Assembly (NCBI RefSeq): GCF_035474595.1 | Contig: NZ_DATIND010000138.1 | Span: 1 to 38,328 of the forward strand | Reading direction: 5' to 3' | DNA: 38,328 bases | DNA from: Longimicrobium sp. | GTDB taxonomy: Bacteria; Gemmatimonadota; Gemmatimonadetes; Longimicrobiales; Longimicrobiaceae | Shown: one piece after another, positions 15,187 to 25,507 of the stretch | How positions within the stretch are numbered: position 1 is the stretch's first letter | Layout of the letters: every line of letters starts with the position of its first letter | The notes under the pieces: generated by a model | What the model was told of the DNA's origin: nothing | The model's database searches: none | Seen by the model: the letters and a program-made list of their open reading frames with translations, nothing else | Position numbers and translations under genes: made by a program

Positions 15187-16433
15187 TCCACGACTGGAAC
15201 TGCGTTGAAGGCTGCTTCGACTACTCCACCCGCCGCGGCGTGCAGCTGAACGACGAAACGCTGCGCGACGGGCTGCAGTCCCCGTCGGTGACCGATCCCA
15301 CGATCGACGAGAAGATCCGGCTGCTACACCTGATGAGCGAGCTCGGCATCGCCTCGGCCGACATCGGCCTTCCGGGCGCCGGCCCGCGCGCCGTGCGCGA
15401 CGTGGAGGCGCTCGCGCGCGAGATCGCCGACCACCGCCTTCCCATCGCGCCCAACTGCGCCGCGCGGACGGTGCGCGCCGACATACAGCCCATCATCGAC
15501 ATCTCCCAGCGGGTGGGGATGGCCATCGAGGCGGCGACCTTCATCGGCAGCTCGCCCATCCGCCAGTACGCCGAGGACTGGACGCTGGAGCGGATGCTGC
15601 GCGCCACCGACGACGCCGTCTGCTTCGCGGTGCAGAACGGGCTGCCGGTGATGTACGTGACCGAGGACACCACGCGCGCCCGCCCCGAGGTGCTGAAGAA
15701 GCTGTACCAGACCGCCATCGAGTGCGGCGCGCGGCGCATCTGCCTGGCCGACACGGTGGGGCACGCCACGCCGCACGGCGTGCGGCAGCTGGTGCGCTTC
15801 GTCCGCCAGGAGGTGGTGGAGCCCAGCGGCGAGGACGTGAAGATCGACTGGCACGGCCACCGCGACCGCGGCCTGGCCATCCCCAACTGCCTGGCCGCCA
15901 TCGAGGAGGGCGCGCACCGCATCCACGGCACCGCGCTGGGGATCGGCGAGCGCTGCGGCAACGCGGAGATGGATCTTCTCCTCGTCAATCTGAAGCTCCT
16001 CGGGCTGCACGACTGGGACCTGTCGAAGCTGAGCGAGTACGTGCAGCTGGCGGCCGACGCCTGCCGCGTTCCGGTGGCGTACAACTGGCCCGTCTTCGGC
16101 GAGGATGCGTTCCGAACGGGGACGGGCGTGCACGCGGCGGCGATCGTGAAGGCCGAGGCGAAGGGCGATGCGTGGCTGGCGGACCGCATCTACTCCGGCG
16201 TGCCGGCCGGCTGGTTCGGGCTCAGCCAGAAGATCGAGATCTCGCCGATGAGCGGCATCTCCAACGTGCGCTACTGGCTGAACGCGCACGGGATGGACGG
16301 CGCGGACGAGGGCCTTGCGAACCACGTGTTCGACGCGGCCAAGAAGTGCGACCACACCTTCACCGACGCCGAGGTGCTGGCGCTCTGCTCGCAGTACCAC
16401 GCGGTGAGCCAGCCCGCCGCCGCGGTGGCGTAG
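15168..16433 (+). CDS. LeuA-like DRE-TIM metallolyase (acyltransferase)
   Basis: The 421-residue enzyme belongs to the HMGL-like/DRE-TIM barrel superfamily. DETLRDG is at residues 29-35. The metal-binding HGH pair is at His229 and His231, within DWHGHRDRGLAIPN. A GERCGNAEMD motif near residues 262-271 parallels the GERAGNA motif of 2-isopropylmalate synthase. It condenses acetyl-CoA with a 2-oxoacid in related enzymes. It lacks the C-terminal leucine-binding regulatory domain of standard LeuA, so homocitrate, citramalate or another 2-alkylmalate product is equally possible. ATG 15168 has AGAGG 4 nt upstream. It stands alone, without leuBCD. A hairpin repeat separates it from glgX. Confidence 0.88.
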   Translation: MQESELIHDWNCVEGCFDYSTRRGVQLNDETLRDGLQSPSVTDPTIDEKIRLLHLMSELGIASADIGLPGAGPRAVRDVEALAREIADHRLPIAPNCAARTVRADIQPIIDISQRVGMAIEAATFIGSSPIRQYAEDWTLERMLRATDDAVCFAVQNGLPVMYVTEDTTRARPEVLKKLYQTAIECGARRICLADTVGHATPHGVRQLVRFVRQEVVEPSGEDVKIDWHGHRDRGLAIPNCLAAIEEGAHRIHGTALGIGERCGNAEMDLLLVNLKLLGLHDWDLSKLSEYVQLAADACRVPVAYNWPVFGEDAFRTGTGVHAAAIVKAEAKGDAWLADRIYSGVPAGWFGLSQKIEISPMSGISNVRYWLNAHGMDGADEGLANHVFDAAKKCDHTFTDAEVLALCSQYHAVSQPAAAVA

Positions 16434-16493
16434 CGGCCGTCCATCTGGATCGGGAGCGTGGAGTCGCGACTCTGCGTCTCCTCCATATCGCTG

Positions 16494-16559
16494 GATCTCA
16501 CGCGGAGACGCGGAGACGCGGAGGTGCATGTCGAGCCACCTCCGCGTCTCCGCGTGAGA

Positions 16560-16561
<2 letters not shown>
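16494..16561. terminator. Long hairpin of GCGGAGAC repeats
   Basis: The left arm GATCTCACGCGGAGACGC and the right arm GCGTCTCCGCGTGAGATC pair around a short centre (GTGCATGTCGAGCCAC). The left arm carries an extra copy of the 8-base unit GCGGAGAC. It lies between convergent genes, overlaps the glgX stop and may end both transcripts. Related segments lie at 10983 and 27690. Confidence 0.65.
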
Positions 16562-18701
<2,140 letters not shown>

Positions 18702-18931
18702 CTCCACGATGTTCTCTTCTGGTTGGGGCGGGTGAGTCCTGTCCGGGCCGCGCCCCAAGCAATCACCGGGCCGGTGAACCAGCACAAGCGAACCGGCATC
18801 GCCGCCGTCCACGCGTCTCTGGCGAAGATGGCTCCGGTGGATTCCGCCACTCGTGCGGCCACCCTCCCCGACGCTAAAATGAACGCGCCGCACCGGACGG
18901 TGCGGCGCGAACCGCAACTGGGACTTCTCCG

Positions 18932-19294
18932 ATGACCACCGGCGTGAATGTCGATGTCTACTGGCTGCCGTACTGCACCACCTGCCAGAAGGCGGCCGCG
19001 TACCTGGAGCAGAAGGGCGTCTCCATCCGCGGCTACCGCAACCTGAAGGAAGAGCCGCTATCGGAAGACGAGGTGCGCGCGCTGGCCGCGAAGGTCGGCG
19101 GCGTGGAGAAGCTGTTCTCGAAGCGCGCGATGAAGTACCGCCAGATGGGACTGCACGAGCGCGAGGTCGCGGAGGACGAGATGGTGCGGCTGATGGCGCA
19201 GGAGTACACCTTCGTCACCCGCCCCGTCATCGCCCGCGGCGGTCGCGCGACGGCGGGGTTCTCGGCGAAGCGGCTGGACGAGTTGGTGGGGTGA
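18932..19294 (+). CDS. ArsC/Spx-family thioredoxin-fold protein, intact copy
   Basis: This 120-residue protein begins [25 protein letters not shown], with a CTTC active-site-like motif (Cys15 and Cys18). It has the [25 protein letters not shown]-terminus typical of ArsC/Spx/MgsR proteins. Members reduce arsenate, or act as Spx-type redox regulators; the CxxC form is closer to Spx/YffB. No ars genes are nearby, so an arsenate role is not supported. A second, 5'-truncated copy lies 4 kb downstream on the far side of the low-GC island (23294-23617), about 86% identical over 106 residues. Confidence 0.88.
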   Translation: MTTGVNVDVYWLPYCTTCQKAAAYLEQKGVSIRGYRNLKEEPLSEDEVRALAAKVGGVEKLFSKRAMKYRQMGLHEREVAEDEMVRLMAQEYTFVTRPVIARGGRATAGFSAKRLDELVG

Positions 19295-19699
19295 AGCACC
19301 GGGTGTATTCGGGAACCCGTGAATCGTTGGCGTTGACGACGACAGGAGATACGATCCAAGTCGGGTTCATCCCAATTTCGCCGAGCTCCATTCCGGTTGA
19401 GCGGTTCAGAACAGTTTCGAGTCATCGAGTCACACAGAGGAATAGAGGATCGGATCGAAGGCGCGATGACGTTCTCCATGTCTCCGGTTCTCTGTGTGCC
19501 GATCAAAGCCGTTGTGGATCGAGTTCTGACCGGAATCCATTCACCGTACTTGACAATGTTTGTGCGCAACGACTTCCTTGCCAGGAAGCGCTGGTGAGGT
19601 TGCTCGGTGAGCACCCGCAGTGGAGCACATCAAATTGAACGTGCCTAAATTCCGCTTCTCAAGCGCCGGAACTTCCCACCGATCCCCCATCCGACAGAA
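19295..19699. other. Low-GC leader of the island, no convincing gene
   Basis: These 400 bases fall to about 53% GC, against about 70% in the flanks. A short inverted repeat (CACACAGAG at 19431-19439, CTCTGTGTG at 19490-19498) is present. A TTGACA at 19550-19555 could be a -35 element, but no good -10 follows at the proper spacing. The region presumably holds the promoter of the large NACHT-type gene. A frame of 66 residues (19397-19597) is not convincing. Confidence 0.55.
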
Positions 19700-22600
19700 A
19701 TGAGCAGCAATCATTCCGTCGTGTTCCGCTCCGAAATCCGCCGATCAGGATCACTCCTGGCCAGATATGGATTATTGCTGACGTTGAGCGCTTGCGGCTG
19801 GAGCAGCGCCGATCCACTCATTCTCACCCTGCAGCGATCACCTGATGGGGGTAGAATCTGGAGTGTCGCGGAGACCGAAGCGGGCTGGGTGGCCATCGGT
19901 CCGAGTGGGACGTTCAACAGTTTGGATCACGGGCTCACGTGGAAGCGAGTCGGTCCGTCTCCCCCTAAGGGAATTCAACTCTTCACTACACCTACGCGAT
20001 TGTATGCCGCGGGTGCAGGCTGGTCCCGTTCTCTGGACGGAGGTCGAACATGGTCAGCCAGTTCACCCGTGGACATTACCGACATGGTGGTCAAAGGTGA
20101 AACTCTCGTCGCGACTTCGGACGCCGGTATCATTCGCAGCATCGATGGGGGCGATACCTGGTCCAACACGGGTGGCGACATCTGGTCCGACAGTAGCGGC
20201 AGTGTCCGGTCCGACAGCGGGAACCTCCTGTCCGGCATCTTCCGCTCTCTGGGATTGATGCGCAATCGATGGCACATCGAATCAACGACGCGGGGGATCT
20301 ACGCGACGGATGCACAAAGGGCAGGCTATTCAGAGGATGGCGTTCAATGGGAGTTCCTGCCGGGACCGGTGCGTGCGGTTGGTGCACGACGCGGCGCCTT
20401 GCTTCGATTGCTGTCTTCCGGCGACACCCTTTACGCACAGGTGGACAGCACAATCTTGGAATCGCGCGATCATGGCCGCACTTGGCAGACGGCAGTAGAA
20501 AACCTCCCCGGCGAGATGCGCCTCGTTGGGGTTCGTAGCAGTACGTTTTACAGTGAAGATCCCAGTGACTGCTCACCGCCTTTGCGGTTGCCACGAGAAC
20601 TTGCGATCCGGTGCGCTCCTGCCATGGCAAACGACGTTCGCTCGATTTCAGGCTGGGTCGTGGCAAGTACAGAAAAAGGAGTATACCGGAGCGCCCACGA
20701 CAGTTCGAACTGGGAGCCGGCTAGCCAAGGCATTCCGGCCCAAGTCGAAAAAATGGTGAGTTCCGGGAACCAGACGGTAGCGTTTTCGTCGAATGGTGCT
20801 TTCATCCGATTAACCGGGACCTCGAAATGGTCGCGTTTGCCGAGCGATTATGATACGCTCAGGGATGCCGTAGGTCATGAGGGAGAACTGTCCGCGACAA
20901 CGCTTTTCCGTGTGGTTCATTGCGACTCGTTCTCCACTGGGTGTGTGTACACGGCATTAACTCGTGTACATGGCACGTCAACCCAGGACTATTCCACGCA
21001 GTGGATCATGCTTCGTTCCTTTGCACGCGAGGATAGCAATCTGGTATTGATGACTAATGATTCGACTCAGGCTGTCTCTCTTCTCGTGTCGCACGATTTA
21101 GGGCAAGGCTGGGATGTTGCGAGTCCAATGCCGGAAATTGATTCAGGCATCCGCCTCGCCGGGATAAACTATCCGGCCGTGTATCTCCGCGATTCGATAC
21201 TCTACCTCAGAGGCACGTCTTACCTACCCACTGAGACGTCATTCTGGGCAAGCACGGACTGGGGGAAACGATGGATCCCGATTCGAGGGTTCGGAGAGAA
21301 TAATGATGTCGAGGTCCTCGCATTTGCAGGTAATACCGCGTATATTGGAACGATTAGTGGTAAATTGGCAAGACTAGAGTGGCGGCGCGGTATTCCCGAA
21401 ATACGTAACTTGGCGGCAGACGGTGTGACGGGGGCAATCAAACACCTCTGGGTAGACCCAGAATACCCCAAGGTGGTAATCGCCGGCGGAGATTCCAAGC
21501 TTTTCTGGAGCGATAATGGGGGGACCAATTTTCAGGAGGTTTCTCTCGGTGAACGAGCAGATACAGTGGAGTTGAAAGGTCTGTTTGACATCGGCGGTCA
21601 GCGGTTCCTGACAACCACTCGTGGTATCTACTTGCTGCAAGACAACATTCCGCGTGCAGGGCCGCTCGGCCGCGGTGTATCCGCCATTGTGGAATGGCAC
21701 AAACGCCATCATGACGCGCTCTGGTACAAACCGCTCTTAGCTGTGGGAGTTAGTGTCGGCACGTATGCGGCGGGGCTGCTCGCGCTTCTCCTTATGGCGT
21801 GGAGGCGTGGGAGCGCCGCCTTGAGACGGACGCGGCTACGGCGTGTTATGCGCCGGGTGCTGCTGGAAGCTCCGGGACTATCCCGCTGGGCTCTCTTCCT
21901 GGGATACAGGAGGCGCCTCGGCGAGGACCGGATCATCAGCCAAGCTGGAACCGGCTTCTTCGGCCTACCGGCTGAGGACGTCACAGGGGTTCCCATCCAC
22001 GTAGAGGAGCAGGGGAGGACCCTGGTCACTCGCATTGCCGAAGCGGTGGAGGCGCAGCGGACCTTGCTGTTGCTCGGAAGTGGCGGGGCAGGGAAGACCA
22101 CTGTTCTGGGACGGCTCGCATGGCTGGCACTGCAGAACAATCTCCCGCAGTCACTGCGTGGCTATCGTCCCATCCTAGTTCCTGCCTCGTACTACCGGGG
22201 AGACTTAACCGAGGCGATTGCCGACGTGCTGCGCGAGCAGTACGGGGTGGACGTCTCCGCAGAGACGCTGGTCCCACAGCTTGAGACCGGTGCCTTCCTC
22301 ATACTGTTTGACGGGGCCAGCGAGATCGAGAGCGCCGAAAAGGAATCGGCGCTCGACGCCTTAATCCGCCAAGCGAAGAACGTCGACTTCATCCGTTGCC
22401 GCTTTGTGATTGCCAGCAGGCCGGTGGTGGGTTATGTGCCCGAGGTACCGACCATTCGCCTTCTTCCCCTGTCGCCGGATGTCGTGTCACTGCTCCTTCC
22501 GCGATACCATCTCGGTCCCGTCGGGGAAGCGCGCGTACGCCGGCAACTCGAGAAGTTCGGGAACCTCCCCATTGCACCCCTGTTGTTCACGCTCGCCGTA

Positions 22601-23266
22601 GTCGACAGGGATGCCGCCTCTGACGACTGGACACGGGCGGGGTTGTATCAACGCTACTTCCGACGTCTGTTGGGCGTCGACGGGGACGGTGGGCGGCTAC
22701 AATGGGCGGGGTGGCGGATGGTGCTAGGTCGAGTCGCGGGCTGGTCGTTGCTGGACACGGGACTACGGGGGGTAGGAGTGCTGCACGAGGATCTCGTCGC
22801 CCGGTTGCAGCACCCCGATCCGGCCATCGATAACCTTAGCCTCTCGCAGCGCCTCACGGAGTTCTTCGGCGTGAAACTACCGGAGCGGAGCGGAGCGCTG
22901 CACCTGGTCAAGAGCTTGGCTGCGGCTGGTATTCTCAATGGTGGTCCGCCGAAGCGCTGGCGGTTCGCCCACGATACGTTTGAGGAGTTCTTCGCAGCCG
23001 CTCACTTAGTGGACACGCTGGAGACGACCGGCGCGTGGCCCAACGTGGAGAAGTGGCGAGCGAGTCCTGAGCGTATCGCCGAGTTTCGCGAGGTACTTTC
23101 GTTTGCCTTAGAGATGCAGGGACAACATCTCTTTGGGGGTGATGTGGCCGATTATCCACAGGAATGGCGAGGGATGGAGACCCTCAAGCCGCTGGACGGG
23201 AACGTTGTCTCAGGGGCGCCTATGACGACTCAAGCCCAGGCTGGGTTTTCTGCCAATGCGACATAA
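19700..23266 (+). CDS. Transmembrane NACHT-type NTPase with BNR propeller sensor
   Basis: The 1188-residue protein starts with a signal-like helix and lipobox LSAC (Cys32). A long extracytoplasmic part (about 45-660) carries S-x-D-x-G-x-T-W (BNR/Ycf48-type) repeats at about 74-81, 110-118, 146-154, 209-217 and 254-262, and later ASTDWGKRW and WSDNGGTNF. A single membrane helix spans 678-700, followed by an Arg-rich stretch (RRGSAALRRTRLRRVMRR) that places the rest in the cytoplasm. There follows a NACHT-type ATPase with Walker A GSGGAGKTT (793-801) and Walker B FLILFDGASEIE (Asp871). The distal FAHDTFEEFFAAAH (1089-1102) matches the helical end seen in NACHT/STAND proteins. Base composition is lower than in the neighbours, so it was probably acquired. 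Defence or signalling is inferred; no effector domain is visible. Confidence 0.85.
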   Translation: MSSNHSVVFRSEIRRSGSLLARYGLLLTLSACGWSSADPLILTLQRSPDGGRIWSVAETEAGWVAIGPSGTFNSLDHGLTWKRVGPSPPKGIQLFTTPTRLYAAGAGWSRSLDGGRTWSASSPVDITDMVVKGETLVATSDAGIIRSIDGGDTWSNTGGDIWSDSSGSVRSDSGNLLSGIFRSLGLMRNRWHIESTTRGIYATDAQRAGYSEDGVQWEFLPGPVRAVGARRGALLRLLSSGDTLYAQVDSTILESRDHGRTWQTAVENLPGEMRLVGVRSSTFYSEDPSDCSPPLRLPRELAIRCAPAMANDVRSISGWVVASTEKGVYRSAHDSSNWEPASQGIPAQVEKMVSSGNQTVAFSSNGAFIRLTGTSKWSRLPSDYDTLRDAVGHEGELSATTLFRVVHCDSFSTGCVYTALTRVHGTSTQDYSTQWIMLRSFAREDSNLVLMTNDSTQAVSLLVSHDLGQGWDVASPMPEIDSGIRLAGINYPAVYLRDSILYLRGTSYLPTETSFWASTDWGKRWIPIRGFGENNDVEVLAFAGNTAYIGTISGKLARLEWRRGIPEIRNLAADGVTGAIKHLWVDPEYPKVVIAGGDSKLFWSDNGGTNFQEVSLGERADTVELKGLFDIGGQRFLTTTRGIYLLQDNIPRAGPLGRGVSAIVEWHKRHHDALWYKPLLAVGVSVGTYAAGLLALLLMAWRRGSAALRRTRLRRVMRRVLLEAPGLSRWALFLGYRRRLGEDRIISQAGTGFFGLPAEDVTGVPIHVEEQGRTLVTRIAEAVEAQRTLLLLGSGGAGKTTVLGRLAWLALQNNLPQSLRGYRPILVPASYYRGDLTEAIADVLREQYGVDVSAETLVPQLETGAFLILFDGASEIESAEKESALDALIRQAKNVDFIRCRFVIASRPVVGYVPEVPTIRLLPLSPDVVSLLLPRYHLGPVGEARVRRQLEKFGNLPIAPLLFTLAVVDRDAASDDWTRAGLYQRYFRRLLGVDGDGGRLQWAGWRMVLGRVAGWSLLDTGLRGVGVLHEDLVARLQHPDPAIDNLSLSQRLTEFFGVKLPERSGALHLVKSLAAAGILNGGPPKRWRFAHDTFEEFFAAAHLVDTLETTGAWPNVEKWRASPERIAEFREVLSFALEMQGQHLFGGDVADYPQEWRGMETLKPLDGNVVSGAPMTTQAQAGFSANAT

Positions 23267-23293
23267 ATCATTCCGTGGTTACGCGGAAATGCA

Positions 23294-23617
23294 GAGTGCA
23301 CCACCTGCCAGAAGGCGGCCGCGTACCTGGAGCAGAAGGGCGTCTCCATCCGCAGCTACCGCAACCTGAAGGAAGAGCCGCTTTCGGAAGACGAGGTGCG
23401 CGCGCTGGCCGCGAAGGTCGGCGGCGTGGAGAAGCTGTTCTCGAAGCGCGCGATGAAGTACCGCCAGCTGGGCCTGCACGAGCAGCAGCTCTCGGACGAC
23501 GACCTGGTGCGGCTGATGGCCGAGGAGTACACCTTCGTCACCCGCCCCGTCGTCGTCCGCGGCGGTCGCGCGACTGCGGGCTTCTCGGCCAAGCGCGTGG
23601 ACGAACTGATCGCTTGA
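23294..23617 (+). pseudogene. ArsC/Spx-like gene, 5'-truncated copy
   Basis: Identity with the 18932-19294 gene begins abruptly at the CTTC motif and runs to TGA 23615-23617. The first 14 codons and the start are missing. The frame directly follows the TAA of the NACHT gene, separated by ten sense codons, with no ATG or GTG before residue 34 of the parent protein. Identity is patchy at DNA level: near-complete over the first 170 bases and low in the middle (HEQQLSDDDLV versus [11 protein letters not shown]). The copies are therefore older paralogues, not a fresh target duplication. Confidence 0.8.
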
Positions 23618-23660
23618 GATAGCTCCGGACACGACGCACCGGGCGGGCGAAGTGGAAACG

Positions 23661-23696
23661 CGAAGAGGGCCGGAGATCGCTCGCCGGCCCTCTTCG
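23661..23696. terminator. Bidirectional terminator
   Basis: CGAAGAGGGCCGG (23661-23673) pairs perfectly with CCGGCCCTCTTCG (23684-23696) around a 10-base loop. It lies between the truncated ArsC-like copy and the convergent Cys-rich gene. Confidence 0.75.
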
Positions 23697-23749
23697 TTGG
23701 TCATCCCGTCACCCTGCGCCCACGTCCCAGGGTTTCCGGGCTGCCCCGC

Positions 23750-24925
23750 TCAGTCCTGGCAGAGCTTGAAGGTGAAGCACTGCTCGTCCTGGTACGGGTG
23801 GCACACCGTGAAGCAGATGCCCCCGAACGAGAGCCGGTATGCTTTGCCCACGGCGCCGCGCGTGTACAGCACCACCTCGCGGGAGACGCAGGTGGGCCGG
23901 TCGCGCTCCACGCAGGGCCCGACATCACCGAAGCAGACGGGGCCGGAGGGAACGACCTGCACCGAGGGCGTGCCGTCCGGCAGGGTGGGCACGGGGTTGC
24001 CCGCGAGGTCCGTCACCTGGATCCGGCCGATGACGAGGTCGTGGAAGGCCACGTTCGAGTAACAGTTGCACACGGTGATGCACAGCACCTCCACGTCGTC
24101 GGTCTCCATGCAGTCGCACGGCGAGTCGCCCCACGCCACGGTAATGCACGGCTTGATGGCGGGGAACTCCACCGGCCTGCACTGGCAGCGGCAGTCGCAG
24201 CCGCCCTCGCCGTGCGTCACCTCCGCCGAGTTCTGCACCAGCAAACCAACCGGATCTTCCGCCGACTCTACGTGCACCACGATCGTGTTTCCGCACGGCT
24301 GCCAGTGGTTGTCCAGGCGGATCCGCACCTGCCCGCCGTCCTTGTACTGCGATGGGGAGACGCCCGGAAGCTTGCCGGCCCCGTTGGGCTGCGTGCTCTG
24401 CGGTGTGTTGTTGACCCAGATCTCCATCACGCGGTTGTCGGCGGAGAAGTCCATCGCCAGCACGAACGCCGCCGGGTCGACGGTCGAGCCCAGGTTGAAG
24501 CGGATGCGGAAGTACAGGTCGTTGCCCGTGACGCCCTTGGTGGAGATCCAGCCAGCGTTGCTGAACGGGCTCTTGACCCACGCTGGGTTGGGCGAGCTCA
24601 CGACCTGCGCGGGACCCCACGCGGACACGGTGCCCGGCCCGCCGGTGGGCTTGCCCGATCCCACTTCCCAGTAGCTGTCCGCGCCGCTGGTCAGCGCGCC
24701 GCCCTTTCCGTCGTACGCCGTGTTGAGGAGCGCCGCGTCCGCCTGCGAGAGGAGGACGGGCAGGCGGTCGTCGGGGCAGAGGCTGCACCGGCACGACAGC
24801 AGGTTGCGCCTGCCCGAGCACCTGCGCCGAAGCTGCTCGTTGGTGGCCCGCAGCACGTCGGCGCAGGTCTGCTTGTGGGGGATCTCGATTGGATCCGTTT
24901 CGTGTGGCGGATGAAGATCGCTCAT
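23750..24925 (-). CDS. Cys-rich protein of unknown function
   Basis: This 391-residue protein has about 23 Cys, many in pairs or short-spaced runs (LLSCRCSLC at 43-51, CDCRCQC near 245, DSPCDCME, ITVCNCYS). The middle (residues about 85-240: SYWEVGSG, NAGWISTKG, LYFRIRFNLG, FVLAMDFSADNRVMEIWVNN) looks like a beta-sandwich of carbohydrate-binding type. No signal peptide is seen at this start. It could be a metal-binding, disulfide-rich or covalently assembled surface protein. I do not recognise the family. The ATG at 24925 has GAGG about 12 nt upstream, so the start is moderately sure. Confidence 0.75.
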   Translation of the reverse strand: MSDLHPPHETDPIEIPHKQTCADVLRATNEQLRRRCSGRRNLLSCRCSLCPDDRLPVLLSQADAALLNTAYDGKGGALTSGADSYWEVGSGKPTGGPGTVSAWGPAQVVSSPNPAWVKSPFSNAGWISTKGVTGNDLYFRIRFNLGSTVDPAAFVLAMDFSADNRVMEIWVNNTPQSTQPNGAGKLPGVSPSQYKDGGQVRIRLDNHWQPCGNTIVVHVESAEDPVGLLVQNSAEVTHGEGGCDCRCQCRPVEFPAIKPCITVAWGDSPCDCMETDDVEVLCITVCNCYSNVAFHDLVIGRIQVTDLAGNPVPTLPDGTPSVQVVPSGPVCFGDVGPCVERDRPTCVSREVVLYTRGAVGKAYRLSFGGICFTVCHPYQDEQCFTFKLCQD

Positions 24926-25445
24926 GATGGAATCGGCCTCATCCCTCCGGGAATCCGGCGGTCAGGCGCGGGGGAGGGATGGCCCGCCGCGTGACACCCC
25001 ATTGATGTGTGGCATGGAACCGCCGCGCAGGAGCGCGGGAGAAGCATGAAAGGAGGGAAGCGAGACGACAGCAGGGAGGGCGATGGAGCCCGTGCCTTCG
25101 GAGAGATGGTGCGCTGGAGCCGGAGAGGCGCCGGGGGATGACCGGGGGCGGTGCGTGGCCTGTCAGTCGCTGCATGAAGAGAAGGATCACCTGCTGCCCC
25201 CGGTATTGGCATATGCCGCGCCAGGAACGCATGGTTTTCGCGGATGGGCACAAACCCGCAGCCCGCCTCCGGTTGGGGGAAGGCGGCACCCGCTGGAGGC
25301 CGGCGCGAGGCGTTCGCCTCGGGACATCGGCGGGATAGGGCGGAGCCAACGGTGTCGCACTGCCGGAGAGCCCGCTTTCGGCGCTCCGCGAAGCGGGTGG
25401 TCGAGCTGGTGGGTGAGCTGAGACGCATCGGCCGAAGACAGAGGA
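24926..25445. other. Intergenic region without visible gene
   Basis: I see no convincing coding frame. Open frames here are Arg/Pro-rich chance readings of GC-rich DNA. The region should hold the promoter of the minus-strand Cys-rich gene, but no clear consensus is seen. Confidence 0.55.
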
Positions 25446-25475
25446 GCGGGCGGGATCTCCATCGATCCCGCCCGC
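25446..25475 (-). terminator. Terminator of rmuC
   Basis: GCGGGCGGGATC (25446-25457) pairs with GATCCCGCCCGC (25464-25475) around TCCATC. On the minus strand it starts about 32 nt past the rmuC stop. Confidence 0.7.
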
Positions 25476-25507
25476 TTCCGTCATCTACCTGTAATCGCGA
25501 TCTCGTC

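Noticed and set aside
18932-19294. Arsenic resistance locus
   Set aside because: There is no arsB, arsR or acr3 nearby. The CxxC motif suits Spx-like proteins as well as ArsC.
19397-19597. 66-residue frame ahead of the NACHT gene
   Set aside because: There is no ribosome site, no recognisable motif and no support from codon use. A TTGACA inside it may instead be part of a promoter.
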